DNA of 64,000 nucleotides from Schaalia hyovaginalis (lineage in GTDB: Bacteria > Actinomycetota > Actinomycetes > Actinomycetales > Actinomycetaceae): contig NZ_JACHMK010000001.1 of NCBI RefSeq assembly GCF_014208035.1, forward strand, positions 1,426,001 to 1,490,000, read 5' to 3'. The stretch's first letter is position 1, and each line of letters opens with the position of its first letter. A program made the position numbers and the translations under genes. Below the pieces are notes generated by a model. It was given only the letters and a program-made list of their open reading frames with translations, was not told where the DNA came from and searched no databases. Positions 46,708-58,689 of the stretch are shown here, piece after piece.

Positions 46708-48614
46708 CACTCCGTCGAATCGACGCCAACACCTGGGAGAACCCCGCGACCCGCGAGGCCGATCCCAGCTGGACCCTGCCGGGCATGCTCCGCAAGCGCC
46801 TCGACGAGCACCCCGGCGAAATCGCCATCGAGATCCGCGGAGCGGTCGGCGAATGGCTGCCCATGAGCATCGACGAATTCGTCCGGCGCATCGACGACAC
46901 CGCGCGCGGGCTCATCGGCATGGGCGTCGACGTCGGCGACCGCGTGGCGATCCTCGCACCGACCTCCTTCCACTGGGCGCTGCTCGACTACGCGGCGCTG
47001 AGCTGCGGGGCGATCACGGTCCCCATCTACGAGACCGACTCCGCCCAGCAGATCGATCACATCCTCAAGGATGCGCAGGTCTGCCTCGTCCTGACGGCCA
47101 CGAGCCAGCAGGCCGATCTCGTCCGCACCGTCGCAGCGGATTCGATCCGCATCCTCTCCCTCGACCGGGGAGCGGAGAGGGAGATCGCAGCGGCCGCGCG
47201 CGGCATCCCGGTCGAGGAGGTCCGCGCGCGCAGCGCGAAGGTCCGCATCGACGACGTCGCGACGATCATCTACACCTCCGGCACGACGGGCCTGCCCAAG
47301 GGCATCGAGCTCAGGCACGCCAATTTCATCGAGTCCTTCATCCAGGCCTACGACTTCCTCCCCGACCTCATCGCCTCTGCGAAGAGCCGGACGCTCCTCT
47401 TCCTCCCCCTCGCCCACTCCCTCGCGCGCTTCGTCATGTACGCCCTCATGTCCGGACGGGGACGGGTGGCCTTCGTGCCGAACACGCACAACCTCGTCTC
47501 CGACATCCGCAGCTTCAAGCCGACCCTCCTCCTCGTCGTCCCCCGGGTGCTCGAGAAGGTCTACAACTCGGCGACCGCGAAGGCCGGCAAGGGCATGAAG
47601 GCCTCGGTCTTCTCCTGGGCCGCCGCGCAGGCGAAGGCCGCATCGAAGGCCTCCGCCTACGCCGCTCCGCCCGAGATCGAAAAGGCGCCCGGCGTCGACG
47701 CGCCCATCACCGACACCTCCGCCGTTCACGATCCCTCGCTGCGCCCCTCGCCCGGGCCGAGCCTCGCGCTGAAGACGAAGCTGAAGCTCGCGGACGCCCT
47801 CGTCCTCCGCCAGGTCAAATCCGTCCTCGGCCCGAATCTCAAGACCATCATCTGCGGCGGCGCGCCCCTCGCCGCGGACCTCGCGCACTTCTACCGCGGC
47901 CTGGGAATCACCCTCCTCCAGGGATACGGCCTCTCGGAGACGACGGGCCCCATCGCGGTCGAGTGGCCCTCCGACTTCCCGCCGGACTCCGTCGGCTTCC
48001 CCTGGCCCGGCAACACGATCCGCATCGCCGAGGACGGGGAGATCCTCCTCAAGGGCGTCTGCGTCACCCGCGGCTATCACAACCTCCCCGAGGAGACCGC
48101 GTCCGCTTTCAACGACGGATGGTTCCATTCCGGTGATCTGGGCTCCATCGACGAATCGGGGCACTTGCGCATCACGGGCCGCAAGAAGGAGCTCATCGTC
48201 ACCGCCGGGGGCAAGAACGTCTCGCCCGAAGTGCTCGAGGACTCCCTCCAGACGCATCCGCTCATCTCCACCGTCGTCGTCGTCGGCGACGCAAGGCCCT
48301 ACATCGGCGCCCTCATCACCCTCGATCCCGAGATGCTCCCCCTGTGGCTCGCCTCCAAGGGCATCGAGGCGACCGATCCGGCCAGCGCCGCGGAACTGCC
48401 GATCGTCCGCCGATCCCTCGATCGGGCGATCGCCCGCGCGAACGAGAAGGTCTCGAGGGCGGAGTCGATCCGCCGCTACCGGATCGTCAACGCCGCATTC
48501 ACCGTGGAGAACGGATACCTCACCCCGTCGCTCAAGCTCAAGCGCCGCGCGGTCCTGCGCGACTTCAGCCACGAAGTCGAGGCCCTCTACGCCGACGGTA
48601 CGAAGGAGCGCTGA
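46704..48614 (+). CDS. Long-chain fatty acid--CoA ligase (AMP-binding), second copy
   Basis: A 636-residue paralogue of the preceding gene, with all the same motifs (IIYTSGTTGLPKGIELRH, FLPLAHSLARF, GYGLSETTGPI, GRKKELIVTAGGKNVSPEVLE). It differs by an inserted Ala/Pro/Lys-rich linker of about 30 residues at roughly 312-350, between the conserved KVYN and ADALVL segments. ATGA overlap with the first copy shows a tandem duplication kept in one operon. Different acyl preferences are likely (inference). It is followed directly by a short-chain dehydrogenase gene. Confidence 0.9.
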   Translation: MTLRRIDANTWENPATREADPSWTLPGMLRKRLDEHPGEIAIEIRGAVGEWLPMSIDEFVRRIDDTARGLIGMGVDVGDRVAILAPTSFHWALLDYAALSCGAITVPIYETDSAQQIDHILKDAQVCLVLTATSQQADLVRTVAADSIRILSLDRGAEREIAAAARGIPVEEVRARSAKVRIDDVATIIYTSGTTGLPKGIELRHANFIESFIQAYDFLPDLIASAKSRTLLFLPLAHSLARFVMYALMSGRGRVAFVPNTHNLVSDIRSFKPTLLLVVPRVLEKVYNSATAKAGKGMKASVFSWAAAQAKAASKASAYAAPPEIEKAPGVDAPITDTSAVHDPSLRPSPGPSLALKTKLKLADALVLRQVKSVLGPNLKTIICGGAPLAADLAHFYRGLGITLLQGYGLSETTGPIAVEWPSDFPPDSVGFPWPGNTIRIAEDGEILLKGVCVTRGYHNLPEETASAFNDGWFHSGDLGSIDESGHLRITGRKKELIVTAGGKNVSPEVLEDSLQTHPLISTVVVVGDARPYIGALITLDPEMLPLWLASKGIEATDPASAAELPIVRRSLDRAIARANEKVSRAESIRRYRIVNAAFTVENGYLTPSLKLKRRAVLRDFSHEVEALYADGTKER

Positions 48615-49318
48615 TGCCCGATCGCCCCGTCGCCCTCGTCACGGGAGCCACGCGCGGCCTCGGAAGCGCCATCGCACGCGCTCTGGCGCCCACGCACCGC
48701 CTCATCATCGGGGGCCGCTCCGAAGAGGCCGTCGCGAAGGCGTGCGCGGAATACGACGACGCGCTCGGCCTCGTGGCCGATCTCGCCGATGAAGACGCGA
48801 CCGCGCGGGCGCTCCGCGGCGCCCTGGCCCGAAGCGGAGGCCTCGACGTCCTCGTCAACAACGCGGGCATCGGATGGAAGGCGAGCATCGAGGACACGAG
48901 CCGCGATCAGTGGCGCGAGATCCTCGAGACGAACCTCATCGCCGTCGCCGATCTCACACGGCTGTGCCTCCCCGCCCTCAGGGACTCCAAGGGCACCGTC
49001 GTCATGGTGAACTCCGGGGCGGGCGTGCGGATCTACCCCGGCGACGCCGCCTACACGGTCTCCAAATGGGCGCTGCGCTCATTCACCGAGTGCCTGCGCG
49101 AATCCGAACGCGGACGCATACGGGTCGTCTCCGTCCACCCCGGCCGGATCGACACCGACATGCAGGTCCGCATGCAGATGCAGGCCGGGCGGTCCTATCG
49201 CCCGGAAGAGCACATGCGGGCCGAGGACGTCGCAGCCGCGATCCGCATGGCCGTCGATCTGCCCGTCTCGACGAACCTCGACGAGATCCACATGCGGACC
49301 ACGGAAGTCAAGCTCTAG
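48614..49318 (+). CDS. Short-chain dehydrogenase/reductase
   Basis: A 234-residue classical SDR. The cofactor loop is VTGATRGLGSAIA, followed by NNAGIGW, the catalytic Ser in VMVNSGAG, and YTVSKWA with the catalytic Tyr/Lys. Absence of an acidic residue at the end of beta-2 (GGRSEE) suggests NADP(H). It starts within the previous stop (TGATG) and has GAAGGAG 5 nt upstream. Substrate unknown; a link to acyl or lipid metabolism is inferred from the operon. Confidence 0.88.
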   Translation: MPDRPVALVTGATRGLGSAIARALAPTHRLIIGGRSEEAVAKACAEYDDALGLVADLADEDATARALRGALARSGGLDVLVNNAGIGWKASIEDTSRDQWREILETNLIAVADLTRLCLPALRDSKGTVVMVNSGAGVRIYPGDAAYTVSKWALRSFTECLRESERGRIRVVSVHPGRIDTDMQVRMQMQAGRSYRPEEHMRAEDVAAAIRMAVDLPVSTNLDEIHMRTTEVKL

Positions 49319-49337
49319 CCGTACTCGGCCTCGGCCC

Positions 49338-52196
<2,859 letters not shown>

Positions 52197-52202
52197 ACCG
52201 CG

Positions 52203-52208
52203 ATTCTA
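52203..52208 (-). promoter_or_regulatory. -10 hexamer of a leaderless uvrA promoter
   Basis: TAGAAT, spacer CGCGGT (6 nt), GTG 52196, on the minus strand. Confidence 0.6.
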
Positions 52209-52228
52209 CCCGGACGAGCGCCCATCCG

Positions 52229-52244
52229 TCGTACATGTGTTCCA
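52229..52244. promoter_or_regulatory. LexA (SOS) box upstream of uvrA
   Basis: TCGTACATGTGTTCCA. The core matches the Gram-positive/actinobacterial SOS consensus CGAACRNRYGTTYG at 12 of 14 positions. It begins 20 bp upstream of the uvrA -10 and so overlaps the -35 region. Confidence 0.65.
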
Positions 52245-52280
52245 TCGCGGACTCCGTGCGATCACTGGCATGATGGGCGA

Positions 52281-52598
52281 ATGAGCCTTTACGTGATCGA
52301 ATACACCTACGACCACACGCTGGATTCCCTCATCCAGACCTTCCGCCCGGCGCATCGCGAGTTCCTGCGCCGTCTGCACGGAAGCGGTCGGCTCGTCGCC
52401 TCCGGGTTCCTCCGCGACGGCCGCTCCAACGATGCGCTCATCATCCTCTCCGCCTCCTCCGCCCTAAGGGTCGAGGAGATCCTGGCGGAGGATCCCTTCG
52501 AGACGAACGGTTTCATCCTCTCCAAGCGGATCCGCGAATGGGTGCCCACCATCGGCATGGCGGCGGACGGCTTCGACACGGAGTTCCCGATCTCCTAA
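52281..52598 (+). CDS. YciI-like protein, first copy
   Basis: A 105-residue YCII-related (dimeric alpha/beta barrel) protein. The recognisable core is RPAHREFLRRLHGSGRLVASGFL and an EDPFETNGF segment. YciI-type proteins are small cytosolic proteins of mostly unknown function. ATG 52281 follows CATGAT by 6 nt, a near match to the leaderless pattern seen elsewhere. It is divergent from uvrA and shares its regulatory region, including the LexA-like box. Confidence 0.75.
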   Translation: MSLYVIEYTYDHTLDSLIQTFRPAHREFLRRLHGSGRLVASGFLRDGRSNDALIILSASSALRVEEILAEDPFETNGFILSKRIREWVPTIGMAADGFDTEFPIS

Positions 52599-52652
52599 GC
52601 CGCCCGAGGCCCCGTTCCGGCGATTCGGGCGCCGCGGCCGCGCCCGGCGGCC

Positions 52653-52658
52653 TATCGT
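52653..52658 (+). promoter_or_regulatory. -10 hexamer of a leaderless yciI-like promoter
   Basis: TATCGT, spacer TGGGCC (6 nt), ATG 52665. Confidence 0.55.
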
Positions 52659-52664
52659 TGGGCC

Positions 52665-52946
52665 ATGGCCTATTTCGCTGTGTTCTACGAGTACGATCCT
52701 TCGAAATCCGAGCTCGCCGATGAGATCCGTCCGCGCCACCGCGCCTTCTTGGCGGATCTGAAGGAGCGGGGCGCGAACGTCGCCTCGGGCCCGCTGAGCG
52801 GCGATGGCCCGAATGCGCTCCTCATCTTCGAGGCCGATTCCGCTCAGACCGTCGAGGAGCTGCTCGACGAGGATCCCTTCAAGGTCTGCGGAGTCGTCAC
52901 CGGCCGATCCGTCCATCCGTGGAATCCGGTGATCTCGCGGTTCTGA
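52665..52946 (+). CDS. YciI-like protein, second copy
   Basis: A 93-residue paralogue of the preceding gene with RPRHRAFLADLKERG, ASGPL and DEDPFKVCGVV in the same places. It has its own leaderless promoter although it follows the first copy by only 66 bp. Function unknown. It converges with the P-type ATPase gene; the 33-bp gap contains no clear terminator. Confidence 0.75.
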   Translation: MAYFAVFYEYDPSKSELADEIRPRHRAFLADLKERGANVASGPLSGDGPNALLIFEADSAQTVEELLDEDPFKVCGVVTGRSVHPWNPVISRF

Positions 52947-52979
52947 CCCGGCTCCTCGGATCGCCTTTCAGGTCGTCTT

Positions 52980-55349
52980 TCAGGCCCTTCCGGCTTCCTC
53001 CGCCCGTTTCACGAGACGGCGGTTGAGCATCCGGTAGGCGGCCTCGATCGCCGCGCCCGCGAGGACGCCGGCGACGACGATCACCGCCCACTGCCCGGGC
53101 GTCGGCACTGCGAGGGCGAAGAAATCCCGCGTCACCGGCACGAGGACGCCGAGGGCCGCCATCGCCCCCATCGCCGCGAGGAGGAGGATCCTCCACCCCA
53201 CCAGGGGCCGGGCCGTGATGGACAGCAGCCACAGCGCGCCGATCATGAGCGCGAGCGTCGCAGCGGTGCGGCCTTCGACCGTGCCGACCCCCACGAGGTG
53301 GTAGGCGCTCAACGAGGCGACGGCTAGGCCGATGCCCGCGGGCACGGCCAGCGAGAGGATGCGGGAGAGGAATCCCGGAACGTAGCGCCTCGCATTGGGC
53401 GCCAGGGCGAGGGCGAAGGCGGGGATCCCGATCGTGAAGGCCCCGATGTAGGTGAAGTGCCTCGGCAGGAAGGGATAGGGGGCCGCGGCGATCGCGATCG
53501 CGATGACAGTGATCGCGGCGTAGACCGTCTTGGAGAGGAACAGGGCGGCCACGCGCTCCATGTTCGCGATGATCCGCCGCCCCTCGGCCAGCACCCCGGG
53601 GAGGACGGAGAAGCGCGAATCGACGAGGACGATCTGAGCGACGGCCTTCGTCGCCCGCGCGCCCTCCCCCATCGCGATGCCGAGATCGGCGTCCTTGAGC
53701 GCCAGTGCGTCGTTGACGCCGTCGCCGGTCATCGCGACGCAGTGGCCCCGCGCCTGGAGCGCCTGAACCATCGCGCGCTTCTGCTCGGGCGTGACGCGGC
53801 CGAAGACGTCGGCCCCCTCGACGGCATCCGCGAACTCGTCCGAGAGGTGATCGTCGGGGAGCTCGCGCGCGTCGACGACGCGCAACTCGCCCCCGTCGGG
53901 CCGGTGAAGGCCGGCCCTCTGCGCGAGCGCGCCCACCGTCAGGGCGTTGTCGCCCGAAATGACCCGCAGGCGGATCCCCTGCTCCTCGAAGTAGGCCATC
54001 GTCTCTGCGGCATCCGAACGGAGCTCCTCCTCGAGGATCACCAGGCCGAGGGGCCGCCGCTGCGGGGCAAGCTCCTCCGTGGGGGCCGAGGGCGCGGCCG
54101 CCACGAGCACGACCACGCGTCGGCCCGAAGCGGCTTCGGAGTCGATCCTCCTACCCAGCTCGGTGGACGGGCCCTCGGGCAGCAGGATCTCGGGGGCGCC
54201 CAGGTACCAGTTCGCCGACCCCGTCCCGATCGCGGCCCACTTGCGGGCCGAGGAGAAGGGGACGCTCCACTCGGGCTCGAGGGCGGGGAGGTCCTGTTCG
54301 AGGGCGCGCTCGATCGCTCGCGAGGTCTCATTCGACGAGAGCGCGGTCAGCGCGGCCAGAGCCGCCCCGGCTTCCTCGGGGGCCTCCTCGAAGAGGCTGA
54401 GCTCGCGCACCGCGATCCGCCCGGTCGTGAGGGTCCCCGTCTTGTCCGTGCACAGGGCGTCGACGCGCGCGAGCACCTCGACCGCGGGCAGCTCCTGGAC
54501 CAGCACTCCGCGCCTCGCCAGGGTCGCCGATCCGATGGCGAAGTTCATCGAGGTGAGCAGGACGAGTCCCTGCGGGATCATGCCCACGACGCTCGCCACC
54601 GCCAGGACGATCGCGCCCGACCAGTCCGCGCCCTCGGCGATTCGCGTCTGCGACCAGATGGTGAGGGCGATCATCGGCAGCAGGAGCGCCGAGATCACCT
54701 TGAGCACGCGGTCGATGCTCGTCTGGATCTGTGAAACGGTCGGCGAATAGACGCGCGCCCTTCGGGCGAGGTCCTGGGCGTAGACGCGATCGCCGACGGT
54801 CGTCGCCCGCATGGTCGCCGACCCCGACACGACCGAGGTGCCGGCGAGGAGGGGGTCGCCCTCCTGCTTCTTGACGGGCTCGGATTCCCCGGTGAGGATG
54901 GACTCGTCGACCTCCAGTCCCCCGGAGGCCGCGACGACCCCATCGGCGCAGATCTGATCGCCGAGCTCGATGAGGATCACCTCGTCGAGGACGACCTGCG
55001 ACGCCGGGACCTCGACGACGCTCCCGTCGCGGCGCACCCGCGCGCGCGGCGCATCCACGATCGCGAGGGAGTCGAGGGTGCGTTTGGCCCTGATCTCGGA
55101 CGTGATGCCGATGACCGCGTTGAAGATCATGACTCCGGCGAAGACGGCGTCCTGAACGTGGCCGAAGACGAGGATGAGGACGGCCGCGGTCGCCAGGATC
55201 GCGTTGAACGCGGTGAAGACGTTCTCGCGGATGATCGATCCCAGGGAGCGGGAGGTCTTCGAGGTCGTCGTGTTCACCTCGCCCCGAGCGATGCGCTCGC
55301 GAACGTCGGCGGCCGTCAGCCCCTGCTGAATATCGATGAGTTTCTCCAC
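52980..55349 (-). CDS. Cation-transporting P-type ATPase, CtpE-like
   Basis: A 789-residue P-type ATPase with about ten membrane helices. Actuator motif TGESEPV, phosphorylation site DKTGTLT with Asp302, and hinge MTGDGVNDALALKDADLGIAMG are present. The family is that of mycobacterial CtpE (Ca2+). In helix M4 the conserved PEGL is PQGL (VVGMIPQGLVLLTS), a Glu-to-Gln change at a residue that ligands cations in related pumps. GTG 55349 has GGAGA 7 nt upstream and is preferred over TTG 55391, which would overlap the end of terC. It is 28 bp downstream of terC, so probably under the same riboswitch. Confidence 0.88.
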   Translation of the reverse strand: MEKLIDIQQGLTAADVRERIARGEVNTTTSKTSRSLGSIIRENVFTAFNAILATAAVLILVFGHVQDAVFAGVMIFNAVIGITSEIRAKRTLDSLAIVDAPRARVRRDGSVVEVPASQVVLDEVILIELGDQICADGVVAASGGLEVDESILTGESEPVKKQEGDPLLAGTSVVSGSATMRATTVGDRVYAQDLARRARVYSPTVSQIQTSIDRVLKVISALLLPMIALTIWSQTRIAEGADWSGAIVLAVASVVGMIPQGLVLLTSMNFAIGSATLARRGVLVQELPAVEVLARVDALCTDKTGTLTTGRIAVRELSLFEEAPEEAGAALAALTALSSNETSRAIERALEQDLPALEPEWSVPFSSARKWAAIGTGSANWYLGAPEILLPEGPSTELGRRIDSEAASGRRVVVLVAAAPSAPTEELAPQRRPLGLVILEEELRSDAAETMAYFEEQGIRLRVISGDNALTVGALAQRAGLHRPDGGELRVVDARELPDDHLSDEFADAVEGADVFGRVTPEQKRAMVQALQARGHCVAMTGDGVNDALALKDADLGIAMGEGARATKAVAQIVLVDSRFSVLPGVLAEGRRIIANMERVAALFLSKTVYAAITVIAIAIAAAPYPFLPRHFTYIGAFTIGIPAFALALAPNARRYVPGFLSRILSLAVPAGIGLAVASLSAYHLVGVGTVEGRTAATLALMIGALWLLSITARPLVGWRILLLAAMGAMAALGVLVPVTRDFFALAVPTPGQWAVIVVAGVLAGAAIEAAYRMLNRRLVKRAEEAGRA

Positions 55350-55377
55350 GTGTTCGTCTCCATCGGCGCGCGGCGGA

Positions 55378-56391
55378 TCAGTCGCGCACAAGCTCCGCCT
55401 GCTTCTTCTTCGCCTTCACCTTCGACCCGATGATCGAGGCCACGACCGTCAGGGCGATCGTGACGAGGATGAAGACGAGCGAGGGGACGATCCCGATCTC
55501 GGGCGCCCAGTGCATCCCCTCGCCCCCGTTGAGGAAGGGCAGGGTGTTCTCGTGCATCGCATGCAGGACGAGCTTCGTGCCGATGAATCCGAGGATCGCC
55601 GCCAGGCCGAAGTGGAGGTAGATGAGCCTCTCGAGCAGCCCGTCGATGAGGAAGTAGAGCTGCCTCAGGCCGAGCAGGGCGAAGGCGTTGGCGGCGAATA
55701 CGATGTACGGCTCGCGCGTCAGGCCGAAGATCGCGGGGATCGAGTCGAAGGCGAACATGAGGTCCGCGGTGCCGAGGGCGAAGACCACGAGCAGCATGGG
55801 CGTGAGATAGGTCCGGCCGCCGTGCCGGTGGAGGAACTTCTGCCCCATGAACCCGTCGGTGACCGGAAAGACCCGCCGCATCATCCTGACGAAGGAGTTC
55901 TCACGGTATTCGTCCTCGGATTCCTCTTCGCCGCCGACGCCCTCGCGCGCCTGGGAGAACGCGGTCCACAGCAGCCACACGCCGAAGATGAAGAAGACCC
56001 AGGTGAAGCGCTCGATGAGGGCCGCACCGATGAGGATGAAGACCAGGCGCAGGACGAGGGCGATGATGATCCCCGAGAGGAGCGCCTTCTGCTGGTAGTT
56101 CCGGGGGACCCGGAACGAGGTCATGATGATGATGAACACGAAGAGGTTGTCGAGCGACAGGGCCTTCTCCGTGAGGAAGCCCGCATAGTATTCGCCGGCG
56201 TACTGGGCGCCGTAGACGAACCAGATGATGAGGCCGAAGCCGAGACCCAGGAGCACGTAGCCGAGCGACCACCAGGTGGCCTCTTTGAGCGTGGGGGCGT
56301 GGGGCTTGCGGACGTGGCCGACGATGTCGACGGTGATGAGCGCGAGGATGACAACGGCCAGACCGAACCAGCCGAGGGCGTGAACATGCAC
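55378..56391 (-). CDS. terC: TerC/Alx family membrane protein, probable Mn2+ exporter
   Basis: A 337-residue protein with about eight membrane helices. Family motifs include LSLDNLFVFIIIM (acidic residue in the membrane, used in metal binding), TADLMFAFDSIPAIFGLTREPYIVF and LRQLYFLIDGL. A charged cytoplasmic loop (EESEDEY) lies mid-protein. TerC/Alx members under yybP-ykoY control export manganese, and the riboswitch upstream strongly supports that here. GTG 56391 is chosen since an AAGGGG lies about 11 nt upstream. The reading to 56502 runs into the riboswitch. Confidence 0.9.
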   Translation of the reverse strand: MHVHALGWFGLAVVILALITVDIVGHVRKPHAPTLKEATWWSLGYVLLGLGFGLIIWFVYGAQYAGEYYAGFLTEKALSLDNLFVFIIIMTSFRVPRNYQQKALLSGIIIALVLRLVFILIGAALIERFTWVFFIFGVWLLWTAFSQAREGVGGEEESEDEYRENSFVRMMRRVFPVTDGFMGQKFLHRHGGRTYLTPMLLVVFALGTADLMFAFDSIPAIFGLTREPYIVFAANAFALLGLRQLYFLIDGLLERLIYLHFGLAAILGFIGTKLVLHAMHENTLPFLNGGEGMHWAPEIGIVPSLVFILVTIALTVVASIIGSKVKAKKKQAELVRD

Positions 56392-56427
56392 GGTGTGGGA
56401 ACCCCTTAGAGGTACGAGCGATCGGAT

Positions 56428-56522
56428 GAGGTCTCTTCCCACCCGAATGGGCGGCTGGTCCGAGCATTGCTCGTCTCCAACGCCGTGGTGACGAACCAGC
56501 ACTTCTTGGGATTACTCCCCTC
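56428..56522 (-). promoter_or_regulatory. yybP-ykoY manganese riboswitch
   Basis: The minus-strand leader of terC carries the conserved elements of this class in order: GAGGGGAGTAATCCC at the 5' end (consensus GGGGAGUAG), TCGTCACCAC (consensus UCGUCANNAC), a variable arm, and GAGACCTC at the 3' end (consensus AGACCUU). P1 pairs GAGG at the start with CCTC at the end. Length about 95 nt fits the class. Downstream an ACCTCTAAGGGGT segment could sequester the ribosome binding site, suggesting translational control (inference). Confidence 0.88.
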
Positions 56523-56529
56523 GGGAATC

Positions 56530-56535
56530 ATTCTA
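56530..56535 (-). promoter_or_regulatory. -10 hexamer of the terC operon
   Basis: TAGAAT on the minus strand, about 7 nt before the first bases of the riboswitch, so the transcript begins almost at the aptamer. Confidence 0.6.
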
Positions 56536-56565
56536 CCCCCGAGCAGGCCCGAAGCGCCCCTCGAA

Positions 56566-56584
56566 CCCGCCTGCGCACGGCGGG
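56566..56584 (-). terminator. Possible uvrB terminator hairpin
   Basis: Stem CCCGCC/GGCGGG with a 7-nt loop, about 22 bp after the uvrB stop and before the terC promoter. No T-run. Confidence 0.35.
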
Positions 56585-56606
56585 ATTCCTCACCTCGCCG
56601 CCGCCG

Positions 56607-58685
56607 TCAGTTGGCCGCCCGCATCTGGCGCAGCTCCTTCTTGAGGTCCTTGATCTCATCGCGCAGCCTGGCCGCGACTTCGAATTGGAGCTCGCCCGCC
56701 GCCGTCATCATCTGCTCGGAGAGCTCTTCGATGAGGGCGACGAGTTCGTCCTCGGCGCCCGCCGCGGATCGCGCCCCCCGTGCGGTCGCCGACGCACGGG
56801 CCGATGCGCTGCGCTCCTTGCGGTAGCCGCCCTCGAGGAGCTCTTCGGTATCGATCTGCTCGCGGGCGAGCATGTCGGTGACGTCCGCGATCTTCTTGCG
56901 CAGCGGCTTCGGGTCGATGCCGTGCTCCTCGTTGTAGGCGATCTGCTTGGCGCGTCGGCGCTCCGTCTCCGAGATCGCCGACTCCATCGAGTCGGTGATC
57001 CGGTCGGCGTACATGTGGACCTCGCCGGAGACGTTGCGGGCGGCGCGACCGATCGTCTGGATGAGGGAGCGCGTCGAGCGGAGGAATCCCTCCTTATCGG
57101 CGTCGAGGATCGACACGAGCGAGACCTCGGGCAGGTCGAGGCCCTCGCGCAGCAGGTTGATGCCGACGAGGACGTCGAACTCGCCCATGCGCAGCTCGCG
57201 CAGGAGCTCGACGCGGCGCAGCGTATCGACGTCGGAGTGGAGGTACTCGACCCGCACGCCGCGCTGAGCGAGGTAGGTCGTCAGGTCCTCGGCCATCTTC
57301 TTCGTCAGGGTGGTCACCAGGACGCGCTCGTCCTTGTCGACGCGGACCCGCACCTCCTCGAGGAGATCGTCGATCTGCCCCTTCGTCGGCTTGACCACGA
57401 TCTTCGGATCGACCAGGCCGGTCGGGCGGATGATCTGCTCGACGACGCCGTCGGAGCGCTCGAGCTCGTAGTCCCCCGGCGTCGCCGAGAGGTACACGGT
57501 CTGGCCGATCCGCTCGACGAACTCGTCCCATTTCAGGGGCCGGTTGTCCATCGCGGAGGGCAGTCGGAATCCGTGATCGACGAGAGTGCGCTTGCGCGAC
57601 ATGTCGCCCTCGAACATGGCGCCGATCTGGGGGACGGTGACATGGGACTCGTCGATGATGAGGACGAAGTCGTCGGCGAAGTAGTCGAGGAGCGTGTGCG
57701 GCGGCGTCCCCTGCTCGCGGCCGTCGATGTGGCGCGAGTAGTTCTCGACTCCCGCGCAGGAGCCGATCTCCCGGAGCATCTCGAGGTCGTAGGTCGTGCG
57801 CATGCGCAGGCGCTGGGCCTCGAGGAGCTTGCCCTGGGACTCGAACCATGCGAGGCGCTCGGTGAGCTCGGCCTCGATCGAGGCGATGGCGCGCTTCATC
57901 CGCTCCTCGCCCGCGACGTAGTGCGACGCGGGGAAGAGGTAGACGTGATCGACCTCGGAGATGACGTCGCCGGTGAGCGGGTGGAGGACGGCGAGGGCGT
58001 CGATCTCGTCGCCGAACATCTCGATGCGGATCGCGAGCTCCTCGTAGACGGGGATGATCTCGATCGTGTCCCCGCGGACCCGGAAGGTGCCGCGCGTGAA
58101 GGCGATGTCGTTGCGGACGTACTGCATGCGCACGAAGGCGCGGAGCATGTCGTCGCGGTCGATCCGCATGCCGCGCTCGAGCTCGACCATGCGGGCGACG
58201 TACTCCTCGGGCGTGCCCAGGCCGTAGATGCACGAGACGGAGGCGACGACGACGGTGTCCCGTCTCGTCAGCAGGTTGTTCGTCGCGCTGTGGCGCAGGC
58301 GCTCGACCTCGTCGTTGATCGAGGAGTCCTTCTCGATGTAGGTGTCCGTCTGCGGGATGTACGCCTCGGGCTGGTAGTAGTCGTAGTAGGAGACGAAGTA
58401 CTCGACCGCGTTGTTCGGCAGGAGTTCGCGGAATTCGGCGGCGAGCTGGGCGGCGAGGGTCTTGTTCGGCTCGATGACGAGGGCGGGGCGCTGAACCCGC
58501 TCGATGAGCCACGCGGCGGTCGCCGACTTGCCCGTGCCCGTCGCGCCCATGAGGACGATGTCCTGCTCGCCGTCGTTGAGCCTGCGGGCGAGCTCGGCGA
58601 TGGCCGTCGGCTGATCGCCCGAGGGCGTGTACTCGGAGATCACCTCGAAGGGCTGCTCCTGGCGCAGGATCGTCCGTTCGTTCAC
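56607..58685 (-). CDS. uvrB: Excinuclease ABC subunit B
   Basis: A 692-residue helicase-like DNA damage verification protein. Walker A is [16 protein letters not shown]; the beta-hairpin region [21 protein letters not shown] follows, then LIIDESHV, and helicase motif [13 protein letters not shown]-terminal UVR domain ([20 protein letters not shown]) binds UvrC. GTG 58685 is preceded by TACGGT at 6 nt with no ribosome binding site. The promoter lies inside the 3' end of coaE. Together with uvrA and uvrC, all three excinuclease genes are in this window, each with its own leaderless promoter. Confidence 0.98.
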   Translation of the reverse strand: MNERTILRQEQPFEVISEYTPSGDQPTAIAELARRLNDGEQDIVLMGATGTGKSATAAWLIERVQRPALVIEPNKTLAAQLAAEFRELLPNNAVEYFVSYYDYYQPEAYIPQTDTYIEKDSSINDEVERLRHSATNNLLTRRDTVVVASVSCIYGLGTPEEYVARMVELERGMRIDRDDMLRAFVRMQYVRNDIAFTRGTFRVRGDTIEIIPVYEELAIRIEMFGDEIDALAVLHPLTGDVISEVDHVYLFPASHYVAGEERMKRAIASIEAELTERLAWFESQGKLLEAQRLRMRTTYDLEMLREIGSCAGVENYSRHIDGREQGTPPHTLLDYFADDFVLIIDESHVTVPQIGAMFEGDMSRKRTLVDHGFRLPSAMDNRPLKWDEFVERIGQTVYLSATPGDYELERSDGVVEQIIRPTGLVDPKIVVKPTKGQIDDLLEEVRVRVDKDERVLVTTLTKKMAEDLTTYLAQRGVRVEYLHSDVDTLRRVELLRELRMGEFDVLVGINLLREGLDLPEVSLVSILDADKEGFLRSTRSLIQTIGRAARNVSGEVHMYADRITDSMESAISETERRRAKQIAYNEEHGIDPKPLRKKIADVTDMLAREQIDTEELLEGGYRKERSASARASATARGARSAAGAEDELVALIEELSEQMMTAAGELQFEVAARLRDEIKDLKKELRQMRAAN

Positions 58686-58689
58686 GCCT

